Source of the DNA: Chloracidobacterium thermophilum B
GTDB taxonomy: Bacteria; Acidobacteriota; Blastocatellia; Chloracidobacteriales; Chloracidobacteriaceae
DNA length: 64,000 nt
Reading direction: 5' to 3'
NCBI RefSeq assembly: GCF_000226295.1
Contig: NC_016024.1
Coordinates: 2,277,501 to 2,341,500, forward strand
Positions within the stretch are counted from its first letter, which is position 1. Each line of letters begins with the position of its first letter. Shown one piece after another: positions 26,674-34,523 of the stretch. The position numbers and the translations under genes were made by a program. The notes under the pieces are model-generated. The model did not search any database, was not told where the DNA came from, and worked only from the letters and a program-made list of their open reading frames with translations.

Positions 26674-26995
26674 CTGCTCTGTGACTCCTTCAGGGGAATG
26701 GTTCGGGTTCGCAGGTCAGGTTTTTGTCTTCAATCTTGCAGCGCACAAAGCGCGTCCGAAAGTTGGAGACACGCTGCAAGGCAGGTCAACCTAAATCGCT
26801 TGTACTTTGCCCACCAGGCTTGCTCTAAATCAATCTGGCAGACAGATACCTGGCTTGAAAGGGGCAAACACCGATAAAACCTAGCTATCTCAGCGTTGCA
26901 GGTGTACCCGTGTTTGCTACGTACGGCATATCTGCTTCCGGCTAAACGGTTCAAATCCTCGCCGGCGAATACAGGCGGCCTGTTGACCAAGACTA

Positions 26996-27140
26996 CGCTT
27001 GAGCCAGACGTAGAACCAAGTCAGAGAGGTCAGCGTAGGTTCACGTTGCCGTAGTACGGCGGGTCGGTCAGCACAGCGTTGAAAGAGTTGTCGGGATAGG
27101 GAAGTTGCGTCGCTGCCCCCAGTGAACCTGTGGGATGCTC
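26996..27140 (-). pseudogene. Methylase fragment A (DPPY region)
   Basis: On the minus strand the sequence reads LGAATQLPYPDNSFNAVLTD then PPYYGNVN, aligning with [20 protein letters not shown] of the intact DUF1156 methylase, then two frame changes before FYVWLKR. Only about 48 codons survive and the catalytic motif IV is inside. The 517-bp stretch from 26674 to 27190 otherwise shows no gene. It is a relic of another methylase copy, just 3' of a HepT gene. Confidence 0.85.
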
Positions 27141-27190
27141 AAAACTTTCATTATGCTCTTCCTTGCTGGCTGAACCTCGTCGAAGAACTC

Positions 27191-27545
27191 TCACTGCAAG
27201 GTCTCTCTGGCCAACCGCTCCAGTACCGGAAGCAAGGGCGGAATATCCTGAGAAACTGTTTTCCAGATAATCTGCAAGTCAACACCGTGATATTCGTGAA
27301 TGAGTTTATCGCGCATCCCTGCGATTTCCTTCCAGGGAACTTCGGGATACCTGCTCCGGGTATCTTCCGGTATCTTCCGGTATCTTCTTTGCTGCCTCGC
27401 CCATGACCTCCAGCGAACGAATCACTGCATTGGCGGTCTTCCGATCATGGATGAATTCTTCGGGCCTCATCCCCTCCACAAACTCCAAAGCCTCTTCGGC
27501 CGCGTTCCACATGTCCTCCAGATAGTCCTTCAAGGTTCGGCTCAT
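27191..27545 (-). pseudogene. HepT-type HEPN toxin gene disrupted by 10-bp tandem duplication (pair 3)
   Basis: The frame from 27545 begins as a normal HepT (MSRTLKDYLEDMWNAAEEAL, NAVIRSLEVMGEAAKKIPED) but then shifts and ends 79 aa in. On the plus strand the decamer CGGTATCTTC is repeated at 27368-27377 and 27378-27387, after a near copy at 27357-27367. Removing one 10-bp unit restores TRSRYPEVPWKEIAGMRDKL and IHEYHGVDLQIIWKTV to a stop at 27191, a 114-aa protein, the same length as the intact neighbour. The lost part carries the RNase motif RDKLIHEY (Rx4HxY). It overlaps the mntA-like gene by 4 bp. Confidence 0.85.
27357..27387 (+). repeat. 10-bp tandem repeat causing the HepT frameshift
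   Basis: Three consecutive units: an 11-base variant CGGGTATCTTC region at 27357-27367, then two perfect CGGTATCTTC units. The copy number decides the frame of HepT of pair 3. Confidence 0.85.
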
Positions 27546-27835
27546 ATTGGCAACGCCTCTTGGAGGATGTACTTGCCGATGTGGGGTTTGAGGGCCTGGC
27601 GCGTCACCAGTTCCACCCGCACGCCCAAGAGATCGCTTAGGTACTGCTCCAGTTGAAGGAACCGAAAGAAGCCGGGGGGATCGTCAAACTCCACCAGGAT
27701 GTCCAGGTCACTTTCTGCCGTCGCCTCTCCCCGCGCATGGGAGCCGAAGATGGCAAGCTCCCGAACCCCGTAGCTTTGCGCCAGCTCTTCTTTGTGCTGC
27801 CGGAGAATCTGTATAAGCTGCTCAAGGTTTTCCAT
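27542..27835 (-). CDS. MntA-type nucleotidyltransferase antitoxin (pair 3)
   Basis: 97 aa. Carries AIFGSHARGEATAESDLDIL, the GS...DxD nucleotidyltransferase motif, and ends with the usual ALKPHIGKYILQEALPI. MntA proteins neutralise HepT RNase toxins by polyadenylylating a tyrosine near the Rx4HxY active site. The gene is intact and overlaps the start of its HepT partner by 4 bp. It sits between helicase fragment C and the disrupted hepT-like gene. Because the toxin is broken, this antitoxin may survive without its original partner, or act on HepT of pair 4. Confidence 0.88.
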   Translation of the reverse strand: MENLEQLIQILRQHKEELAQSYGVRELAIFGSHARGEATAESDLDILVEFDDPPGFFRFLQLEQYLSDLLGVRVELVTRQALKPHIGKYILQEALPI

Positions 27836-27836
27836 T

Positions 27837-27950
27837 TTACTTTCCTCCCAGCGTGCGTTGTACCGGCCCGCGATACTTCAGCTCTTTGAGCAGCAGGCCC
27901 GTCATGATCGTTTTCCCTGCGCTGGGGTCATCGGCCAGCAGAAATTCGGG
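27837..27950 (-). pseudogene. Helicase fragment C (Walker A region)
   Basis: Minus-strand reading [20 protein letters not shown] then LKELKYRGPVQRTLGGK and stop, nearly identical to helicase residues about 122-153 (Walker A here DDPSAGKT instead of DDPGAGKT). It begins directly after methylase fragment B and ends 1 nt before the MntA ATG at 27835. It is therefore a rearranged piece of another helicase copy. Confidence 0.85.
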
Positions 27951-27977
27951 CTTCTGAAACAGCTTTGCAGCATCATA

Positions 27978-28098
27978 CGCTTGAGCCAGACGTAGAAAAA
28001 GTCCGAGAGGTCGCTATAAAGCACATTGTCGTAACAGGGTGGGTCGGTCAGCACGCATCAAAGAAGTTATCCGGGTATGGAAGGGCAGTAGCAAAGCC
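27978..28098 (-). pseudogene. Methylase fragment B (DPPY region)
   Basis: Reads [15 protein letters not shown], then one missing base, then [19 protein letters not shown] and YVWLKR. It matches the intact methylase around motif IV, but the DPPY motif is mutated to DPPC and the frame is lost. It starts about 20 bases after the stop codon of the intact HepT of pair 4 and ends directly against helicase fragment C. Confidence 0.85.
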
Positions 28099-28118
28099 TT
28101 GCTGAACATGCAGAAACT

Positions 28119-28463
28119 TCATAGCCCTTGCAATTGTTCTAAAATTTGCTTCAGCTTGGGCTTAAGCCTGGGCAATTCCCTTTGAATCGTTTCCCAGAGC
28201 AGATCATTCTTGATGCCAAAGTAAAAGTGAATAAGCCGATCCCGAAATCCAGCCATGGCTTTCCAGGGAATGTCGGGGTATTGGTGCTTGATAGGGTCGG
28301 GAATATGCTTTGCGGCCTCGCCAATGATTTCAAACTTTCGTATGACGGCGCTGGAGCGCATGTCATCCCGGCAAAAGGTCTCAACGTCTATGCCTTCTGT
28401 GAATCGCTCTATGGCCTCCATAGCCTCCAGGATGTCTTTCAGGTAAAGGGTGGGGTCTCTCAT
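28119..28463 (-). CDS. hepT: HepT-type HEPN toxin (pair 4, intact)
   Basis: 114 aa, DUF86/HepT family. RSSAVIRKFEIIGEAAKHIP is the typical central helix and RDRLIHFYFG carries the Rx4HxY RNase motif. All elements are present. HepT proteins cleave or target RNA (tRNA in known cases) and are held inactive by MntA. The gene overlaps its antitoxin gene by 4 bp. It is placed exactly where a methylase gene has been broken apart (fragments D before and B after). Confidence 0.9.
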   Translation of the reverse strand: MRDPTLYLKDILEAMEAIERFTEGIDVETFCRDDMRSSAVIRKFEIIGEAAKHIPDPIKHQYPDIPWKAMAGFRDRLIHFYFGIKNDLLWETIQRELPRLKPKLKQILEQLQGL

Positions 28464-28756
28464 AAGTACACGGCCTCTTGCAGAACCCGATCGCGGATTT
28501 CTTCCCGGAGAGCATCCACTGGAACGATATCCACGCGGATGCCCAGCCTTTCTTCAAGGAAGTCGGCCAAGCCGACCAGGTCAAAGAGGGTAGCTCCTGG
28601 AGTAAACCTGACCAGCACATCCAGGTCGCTGGTCTCGCGCTGCTCTCCGCGCACATAAGAGCCGAAGATACCCACTATCTCGGCCCGGTAGCGACGCCGT
28701 ATCTCTTCCGCAACCCCCTCCAACTGACGAAGCAAGCTCTGCACGTCCCCAGCCAT
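28460..28756 (-). CDS. mntA: MntA-type nucleotidyltransferase antitoxin (pair 4, intact)
   Basis: About 98 aa from the ATG at 28756. IVGIFGSYVRGEQRETSDLD is the nucleotidyltransferase motif. The C-terminus (ALREEIRDRVLQEAVYL) is typical. It overlaps hepT by 4 bp. The longer frame back to 28858 runs through methylase relic D and should not be counted as part of this protein. Confidence 0.9.
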   Translation of the reverse strand: MAGDVQSLLRQLEGVAEEIRRRYRAEIVGIFGSYVRGEQRETSDLDVLVRFTPGATLFDLVGLADFLEERLGIRVDIVPVDALREEIRDRVLQEAVYL

Positions 28757-28803
28757 CGCTACCACCTTCCCCCGACGGAATGTTGCCAAGGTGAGCAAGA
28801 ACC

Positions 28804-28884
28804 TCAAGCACAACTGCCTCGCGCTTCGCTGAACGGGTTTACTTCTCCGTAATCCCATACCATTGGCAGCGCTTGGCGCTCAAA
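28804..28884 (-). pseudogene. Methylase fragment D
   Basis: Reads FERQALPMVWDYGEVNPFSE then ARGSCA and stop, matching [17 protein letters not shown] of the intact DUF1156 methylase. In an unbroken gene this segment would precede the DPPY region (fragment B) by roughly 45 residues. Here the complete MntA-HepT pair 4 sits between them. The rest of the 28757-29071 gap shows nothing else recognisable. Confidence 0.75.
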
Positions 28885-29071
28885 ACTGCGCTCAAAAGAG
28901 AGCACATCGGAGCGCCATCGTGTCAAAACGCATAGGCAGGATGTGTCCTCTACGTCTCCGCGCGCCGACTGATGACTGATTCTGTCTGGCTTTCAACAGC
29001 CCCCCACGTTCCGAGTACAGCTTGGCCCGGTGGGAAGGACTGAATCCACTGGCTGTGCAGGAAAGCTGGAG

Positions 29072-29145
<74 letters not shown>

Positions 29146-29252
29146 CCGCAACGAAGGCCCCAGACCCTAACAAACTCTTGCGCCAACGTCAATTCAACCG
29201 ATACAAACCAGCGCACAGGCACGCCATCCCACCACTGCATACATAACCCTTT

Positions 29253-30314
29253 ATGCAAACACGAACCCTGCGCTGCATCCTGACCGGACTGGGCAACATC
29301 GGGCGTACCTTTCTGGAAATGCTCCCCAGCCGCACCACGCTCCTGCGCGAACGCTACGGACTGACCCTTCAGTTCGTCGCCGTGGCCGATACTTCAGGCT
29401 GCCTCGTCAGTGAACAGGGGCTGGACCCCGCCGCCATTGTGGAAGCCAAACGCCGCCGCCAGGGCGTCGTCACACTGGCCGGCGGCAACCTCCACGTCAC
29501 GGACATGCTGACTGCCGTCCGGCAACTGCCCGCCGACCTGCTACTGGAAGCCACCCCAACCGACATCCAGACCGGACAGCCGGGACTCGACCTCGTGCGC
29601 GCGGCCCTCCAACGCGGGATGCACGTCGTCATGGCAAGCAAAGGCGCGCTCGTCGTCGCCTTCGATGAACTGGCCCGACTTAGCGACTGGTCCGGCAACC
29701 GCCGTGCGCCACGGTTGCGTTTCAGCGGTGCAGTGGCCGGAGCGCTCCCCAGTGTCAACGTTGGCTGGCGCGACCTGGCCGGCGGCGAAATCACCACACT
29801 TGAAGCCGTCCTCAACGGCACAACCCAGGTCATGCTGACCATGATGGGGGAAGGAAAAACCTACGCCGAAGCCTTGGCGGAAGCGCAGCGCATCGGCATT
29901 GCCGAACCCGATCCGACCCTCGATGTCGAGGGCTGGGATGCCGCCAACAAGCTGCTCATTCTGGCCAATGCCGTCCTGCGCCAACCCACGCGCCTTTCCG
30001 ACATTGCTGTGGAAGGCATCACGCACATCACCCCGGATGACATCCGGCAGGCCCGGCATAACGGCGGCAATCTCATTCTTCTGGCCCGGGCCGAACGCGG
30101 AGCCGATGGCCGCTATGCCCTGAGCGTCCGCCCAACGGCTGTTCCAGCCCACCACCCGCTGGCGCGTCTGGGTATGCAGGAAGCCGGCATCGTCTATCAC
30201 AGCGATATTTTCGGACGGACGGCAGCCTTCAGCATGGAAGACGGCCCCCTTGGAACCGCCGCCGCCATGCTGCGCGATATTCTCTCTATCGCACCTGACG
30301 TCCTGCCCGAATAA
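29253..30314 (+). CDS. hom: Homoserine dehydrogenase
   Basis: 353 aa NAD(P)-dependent oxidoreductase of threonine/methionine synthesis (aspartate semialdehyde to homoserine). GLGNIGRTFLEML is the Rossmann loop, HVVMASKGALVV contains the conserved lysine, and LNGTTQVMLTMMGEGKTYAE plus EPDPTLDVEGWDAANKLLIL is the homoserine dehydrogenase signature including the catalytic lysine. There is no C-terminal ACT domain, so threonine feedback control is probably absent or different. The gene starts right after the tRNA region. Confidence 0.93.
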   Translation: MQTRTLRCILTGLGNIGRTFLEMLPSRTTLLRERYGLTLQFVAVADTSGCLVSEQGLDPAAIVEAKRRRQGVVTLAGGNLHVTDMLTAVRQLPADLLLEATPTDIQTGQPGLDLVRAALQRGMHVVMASKGALVVAFDELARLSDWSGNRRAPRLRFSGAVAGALPSVNVGWRDLAGGEITTLEAVLNGTTQVMLTMMGEGKTYAEALAEAQRIGIAEPDPTLDVEGWDAANKLLILANAVLRQPTRLSDIAVEGITHITPDDIRQARHNGGNLILLARAERGADGRYALSVRPTAVPAHHPLARLGMQEAGIVYHSDIFGRTAAFSMEDGPLGTAAAMLRDILSIAPDVLPE

Positions 30315-30511
30315 TCCCGGTCCAATGCCGTGCAAGGTACGCTTTCCAGCCAAAGCGTATGGCTGCTGCCAGGCAACGTTCGCGGATGGCTTCGCTTCGT
30401 AAGCTTACGTTCACTGCCCGAACGTCGGCTTTCGCTATGTTTTTGCCGTGGATTCAACCCATTATTCGGGCAAGACAGGATTCCAGACGTAGAGGAGGAC
30501 TGACTTCCACG

Positions 30512-31036
30512 ATGGTTCGCAAGGCAGCGGCTTGGCTTTTACTGGCAGCACTTCTTAGCTTCATACCGAGCCGGACGGCACACGCTGGCGTTCCTACCGC
30601 TGACAACCTCATTGGCGGACAATCCCAGTCCTTTACGCTCACCGACCAGTACAACCGTCCCCGTACAATTGCTTTCCCAACGGACAAACCGCTGGTGCTT
30701 ATGCTTGGCGACCGTGGCGGTTCGGAACAAATTGAACCCTGGGTGCGGGAACTGTACCAACGCTACGGCGACAGCATCGAGATTCAGGGCATCGCCATCC
30801 TGCGCGGCGTGCCGGCGCCGATCCGTCCCATCATTCGGAGCCAACTGCGCAGCCGCGCGCCCAAAAGCGTCCTTCTCGACTGGGGCGGCGCGATTGCCGA
30901 CATGTACCGTTGCCAAAGCGAAGTCTGTAACGTAGTGGTCATTGACCGCCAGGGGCGCATTTCCACCATCGTACGCGGCGGCGTCTCACCCGAACGTGCC
31001 CGGCTCGTCTGCCAGGCCCTTGACCGCATACGCTAA
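30512..31036 (+). CDS. Exported thioredoxin-fold (redoxin-like) protein
   Basis: About 174 aa with a signal peptide (AAAWLLLAALLSFIPSRTAHA). The mature domain resembles peroxiredoxin/SCO-like folds (QSQSFTLTDQYNRPRTI, KPLVLMLGDRGGSEQIEP), but the CxxC or peroxidatic cysteine motif is missing at the usual spot (GDRGGS). Two cysteines occur only later, in YRCQSEVCNVVV. A purine-rich AGGAGG ribosome site precedes the ATG at 30512. Function is unclear; perhaps a structural relative without redox activity at the standard site. Confidence 0.7.
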   Translation: MVRKAAAWLLLAALLSFIPSRTAHAGVPTADNLIGGQSQSFTLTDQYNRPRTIAFPTDKPLVLMLGDRGGSEQIEPWVRELYQRYGDSIEIQGIAILRGVPAPIRPIIRSQLRSRAPKSVLLDWGGAIADMYRCQSEVCNVVVIDRQGRISTIVRGGVSPERARLVCQALDRIR

Positions 31037-31108
31037 CCTCACGGCTTCGCTCCTTGGACATCACCGGCCGGGCGCAACGCGCTGACCGGCAATGACCAAA
31101 TCCCATCA

Positions 31109-31651
31109 TCAAACAGCGATAACTGTTATCTCCGGGTTAAACTCATCCCGCAGGATGCTCTGAATGCCATACAGCGTGCCGGAAATCGAACTCGGACAAC
31201 TGCCACATGCTCCCTGGTAACGGACGGCCAGCGTGTTGTCTTTGTAACTGATGACCTCCAGGCCGCCACCATCCCCTGCCAGCCCCGGACGAATCCGGGC
31301 GTCCAGAATGTCGTTGATTCGGTCAAGGTCGGGATTTTCCCCCCGCTTGATGTTCGGCGCAGCCGGCGCACTCACACTGACCGGCTCCGCCGCACGGATG
31401 GGAATCGCCACCTGACGCAACAACTCATCCCACTCCACTTCATTGTCTTTGGTGATGGTGATGAAGCGGTCCATCATAAAGACGCTCTTTACGTGGGGAA
31501 TAGCCAGCAACGCCTCGGCCAAAGGATGGGCTGCCGCATCCTGAAGGTTGGAAAAACTAAGCGAAACGCCCGGCGCAGTAATGGGTTCCTTGAGTACGAT
31601 TTTCCGGGCTGCCGGATTGGGCGTGTACTCAATGTCATAAATCTTTGGCAT
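31109..31651 (-). CDS. Nfu-type iron-sulfur cluster scaffold
   Basis: About 180 aa. The N-terminal Nfu_N domain (YDIEYTPNPAARKIVLKEPI, FMMDRFITITKD) is followed by the NifU-like C-terminal domain with the cluster-binding CxxC in YQGACGSCPSSISGTLYGI (about residue 148). Nfu proteins carry 4Fe-4S clusters to acceptor enzymes. The start at 31651 is chosen because the Nfu_N domain begins there; the upstream extension is unlike the family. Relevant to the SufR/Mrp pair further right. Confidence 0.93.
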   Translation of the reverse strand: MPKIYDIEYTPNPAARKIVLKEPITAPGVSLSFSNLQDAAAHPLAEALLAIPHVKSVFMMDRFITITKDNEVEWDELLRQVAIPIRAAEPVSVSAPAAPNIKRGENPDLDRINDILDARIRPGLAGDGGGLEVISYKDNTLAVRYQGACGSCPSSISGTLYGIQSILRDEFNPEITVIAV

Positions 31652-31808
31652 AGCAACACAGTCCTGAACAACAAGGTCTGACCACTGGGCCAGACAGAAC
31701 ATATCTGCCCGACAACGCGCGTGGTCTCTGCCAGCATCATAAGCAACCCGCCCGCCTTCGGTAGGCCGAATTTCCGTCACGGGCGCATACGTACCTTGCT
31801 GATAGTCT

Positions 31809-32417
31809 ATGCAACGCTACCTCATCACTGACCGCCGCCGTCTGTTCCGGGAAGGCGAACCCTACACCGAAGCGATAGCTGTACGGCGCCTCGTGGCGCT
31901 GGCCCGCTTCGCCGCCAGGGAAGGCATAGACTACCTTCAGTTGCGGGAAAAGGACTGGCCGGTGCGCCAGCTCACCGAAGTGGCAGCGGCGATGGCCGCC
32001 GCTCTGGCTGAAACCCGAACCAGACTGTTGGTCAATGATCGCTTCGATGTCGCCCTGGCTGCCCGGGCCCATGGTGTTCACCTCACCACGCAGTCGCTGC
32101 CGGCAAGGGTTGTCCGGCAGTGTGTTCCGTCGGGCTTTCTTATCGCCGTCTCAACCCACAGCCGCTGCGAAATTGCGGAAGCGGAAGGCTTCGCCGACTT
32201 TGCCGTGTGCGGCCCCGTTTTTCCGTCGGGAGACAAACCGGTTCTGGGGCTGGAAGCCTTTGCCGAACTGGCACGGACGACTTCCCTGCCGCTCTTCGCA
32301 CTGGGCGGGATCGGCCCCGACCAGGCAGCACACGTACGGCAGGCCGGCGCTGCCGGCATCGCCGCCATTCGCGCCTTTGCCAATGATTTTCTCGCCAGCT
32401 CCAGTCCTGACACTTGA
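31809..32417 (+). CDS. thiE: Thiamine-phosphate synthase
   Basis: 202 aa TIM barrel joining HMP-PP and HET-P to thiamine phosphate. Opens with MQRYLITDRRRLF; shows DYLQLREKDWPVRQL (phosphate/pyrophosphate binding), LLVNDRFDVALAARAHGVHL and ALGGIGPDQAAHVRQAGA. The protein could also be a TenI-type paralogue, but the conserved residues fit ThiE. No TPP-riboswitch motif was found in the short space between it and the divergent nfu gene. Confidence 0.88.
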   Translation: MQRYLITDRRRLFREGEPYTEAIAVRRLVALARFAAREGIDYLQLREKDWPVRQLTEVAAAMAAALAETRTRLLVNDRFDVALAARAHGVHLTTQSLPARVVRQCVPSGFLIAVSTHSRCEIAEAEGFADFAVCGPVFPSGDKPVLGLEAFAELARTTSLPLFALGGIGPDQAAHVRQAGAAGIAAIRAFANDFLASSSPDT

Positions 32418-32473
32418 CGGGACAACAATTGTGATGACATTTCATCCACATCTCATCCAAGGAGAAAATAACC

Positions 32474-33109
32474 ATGGCATTCCGTCTGTTCAGTTTTGTG
32501 GTGTGGTTGGCATTTTCCCTGATGGTGGCGACGCCCGTCGGTGCCCAGGAGGGTGAGCGTACCGGTAGCGCCACGCCCTCACAAACCGGCTCGGTCATGC
32601 CTGTGCCGGATACCTTGACCGGCAGTGGTCAGGCAGCCGTGCGCGTCTGGGGGGTGGCACAGACGGCCCAACCCTACGCGGCGGCTTTTCTTGTAACCCA
32701 CAACCGCACCGGGAAGTACATTTCAACCCTGCAACTCAAATGGCTGCTCTTTGACCTTCAGACGGACAGGCTGCTGGAAGAAGGGCGCGCAACAGCCCGC
32801 CGGCTGCCGGTCAGCATCGTTGAATCACTGCAGGAGAAGTCGCGCCTTGAGGACTTTGTCAACCTTCTCGGAACGTCCGACTACGGACTGCCACTTGAGC
32901 CTTTCTGCAAGAAGTATCCAGACAGGGAGCTGAAGCTGGTTTTCGTCGTTGAGCAGGCCCAGCTTCTGGGGGGCGAAACTTGGTCACGGGAAATCGTCCC
33001 GACGTTTGCCGGCGAATCGGAAGGTGGAGTCAGCCACCCGAAGTATCCGCTCTGTGACACCCAGGGCAAACCTTCGTTTTGCGAAGACTGGTGGGCCATT
33101 TTCCCCTGA
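32474..33109 (+). CDS. Exported protein of unknown function
   Basis: 211 aa with a signal peptide (FVVWLAFSLMVATPVGAQ) and an AAGGAGA ribosome site. The mature part is a compact, beta-rich sequence (AAFLVTHNRTGKYISTLQL, then ELKLVFVVEQAQLLGG). There are two cysteines near the end (PLCDTQGKPSFCEDW) that could form a disulfide. No family was recognised. It is followed by a convergent acyl-CoA dehydrogenase gene with a strong palindrome between them. Confidence 0.65.
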   Translation: MAFRLFSFVVWLAFSLMVATPVGAQEGERTGSATPSQTGSVMPVPDTLTGSGQAAVRVWGVAQTAQPYAAAFLVTHNRTGKYISTLQLKWLLFDLQTDRLLEEGRATARRLPVSIVESLQEKSRLEDFVNLLGTSDYGLPLEPFCKKYPDRELKLVFVVEQAQLLGGETWSREIVPTFAGESEGGVSHPKYPLCDTQGKPSFCEDWWAIFP

Positions 33110-33119
33110 ATGCCAAAAC

Positions 33120-33147
33120 GTAGGGGCGGTTGGCCAACCGCCCCTAC
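33120..33147. repeat. 28-bp perfect palindrome between convergent genes
   Basis: GTAGGGGCGGTTGG followed immediately by its exact reverse complement CCAACCGCCCCTAC. It lies between the ends of the exported-protein gene (+) and the acyl-CoA dehydrogenase gene (-), suggesting a bidirectional terminator or a dispersed palindromic repeat element. Confidence 0.75.
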
Positions 33148-33203
33148 TCCCACGGCCAACTGTCCCCACGGACACCGGCCCTACGGGCCCGGTCCGGTCC
33201 TGG

Positions 33204-34358
33204 TTACGGCTGCCGCAGTATCTCACGCGCAATGACGAGGCGCTGAATTTCAGATGTTCCCTCGCCAATCGTGCAGAGTTTGGCATCGCGCCAGAACTTC
33301 TCGGCCGGATAGTCTTTCGTGTAGCCGTAGCCGCCGTGAATCTGGATGGCTTCTTCCGCCACTTTGACAGCCATTTCTGAAGCGTACATCTTGGCCATGG
33401 CGGATTCTTTCGTCGTACGCCTGCCGGCATCCTTCATTGCCGCCGCTTTCCAGGTCAGCAGGCGGGCGGCCTCAATCTGGGTCGCCATATCGGCCAGCTT
33501 CCACTGAATGGCCTGAAACTCGGCAATCGGACGCCCGAAGGCATAGCGTTCCCGGGCATAGCGCAGGGCCGCCTCATACGCCCCCTGAGCAATGCCAACC
33601 GACAGGGCAGCAATGGAGATGCGCCCGCCGTCGAGAATCCTGAGCGCATCCACGAAACCTTCGTTTTCCCTGCCGAGCAGGTTTTCGGCCGGCACTTTCA
33701 TATCCACAAAAGCCAGGCTGGCCGTGTCGGAAGCGCGCATGCCGAGCTTGTTTTCCTTTTTGCCCCGCACAAAGCCCGGCGTGTCCGTCGGGACAATGAA
33801 GGCTGAAATCCCATGCGTCCCCTTTGACCGGTCCGTGCTTGCCAACACAACGCACGTGTCGGCATAGCTTGCGTGAGTGATGAAGTTTTTGTTGCCGTTG
33901 AGAACAAAATGCCCGTTCTGCCGCACGGCCGTGGTGGATAATCCGGCGGCGTCACTGCCGGAACCGGGTTCGGTCAACGCCCATGCGCCCAGCTTTTCAC
34001 CACGCGCCAGCGGCGTGACGAACGTCTCCCGCTGCGCTTCTGTGCCGGCCATGAAAATGTGATTCGTCCCTAGCGAGTTGTGGGCAGCAACCCCCAGCGC
34101 CACGGACGGGTCCACCCGTGCCAGCTCCTCGATAATGGTGGCATACTCGATGTAACCCAAACCTGCCCCGCCATAAGCTTCAGGGATGATGATGCCCATC
34201 AGCCCCATTTCCGCCAGCTTTGGCTGGAGTTCCAAAGGGAACTGCTGCGGCTCATCCCACGCCATCACGTGGGGGGCAATTTCGGCTTCCGCAAATTCCC
34301 GAACGGAAAACTTGATCCGGGACTGTTCTTCGGTGAGGTCCAGATGCATAACGCCCAT
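33204..34358 (-). CDS. Acyl-CoA dehydrogenase
   Basis: About 384 aa FAD flavoenzyme that oxidises an acyl-CoA to its trans-2-enoyl form. Typical signatures are present: [49 protein letters not shown] and the C-terminal [20 protein letters not shown] with the catalytic-base region just before. The start at 34358 is a better ATG than 34424, with AAGGAGTC upstream. Substrate chain length cannot be predicted; the nearby E1 alpha/beta fusion would fit branched-chain acyl-CoA use. Confidence 0.93.
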   Translation of the reverse strand: MGVMHLDLTEEQSRIKFSVREFAEAEIAPHVMAWDEPQQFPLELQPKLAEMGLMGIIIPEAYGGAGLGYIEYATIIEELARVDPSVALGVAAHNSLGTNHIFMAGTEAQRETFVTPLARGEKLGAWALTEPGSGSDAAGLSTTAVRQNGHFVLNGNKNFITHASYADTCVVLASTDRSKGTHGISAFIVPTDTPGFVRGKKENKLGMRASDTASLAFVDMKVPAENLLGRENEGFVDALRILDGGRISIAALSVGIAQGAYEAALRYARERYAFGRPIAEFQAIQWKLADMATQIEAARLLTWKAAAMKDAGRRTTKESAMAKMYASEMAVKVAEEAIQIHGGYGYTKDYPAEKFWRDAKLCTIGEGTSEIQRLVIAREILRQP

Positions 34359-34523
34359 GGTCTGACTCCTTGTTGCCGACGACCGGCGGAAAGAAACGAA
34401 CACCCAGCCGAAGCCACCCCACACGGCTTCGGCTCTATAAAAAAACCTTATTCAACGATAAGCTAAAACACCATCCAGAACAACCCCGGCCGAGCCGGAA
34501 GCAGAAGCGGACACCAGAGGTTC

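Noticed and set aside
26690-26780. Possible C-terminal tail (VSNFRTRFVRCKIEDKNL) just before the helicase start
   Set aside because: Reads like the end of a protein but only about 29 codons remain between stops and no family was recognised. Too short to call.
26730-26990. 86-codon minus-strand frame
   Set aside because: No motif, poor composition, between relics. Probably non-coding.
31781-31808. TPP riboswitch before thiE
   Set aside because: The gap is too short and no CTGAGA-type core was visible.
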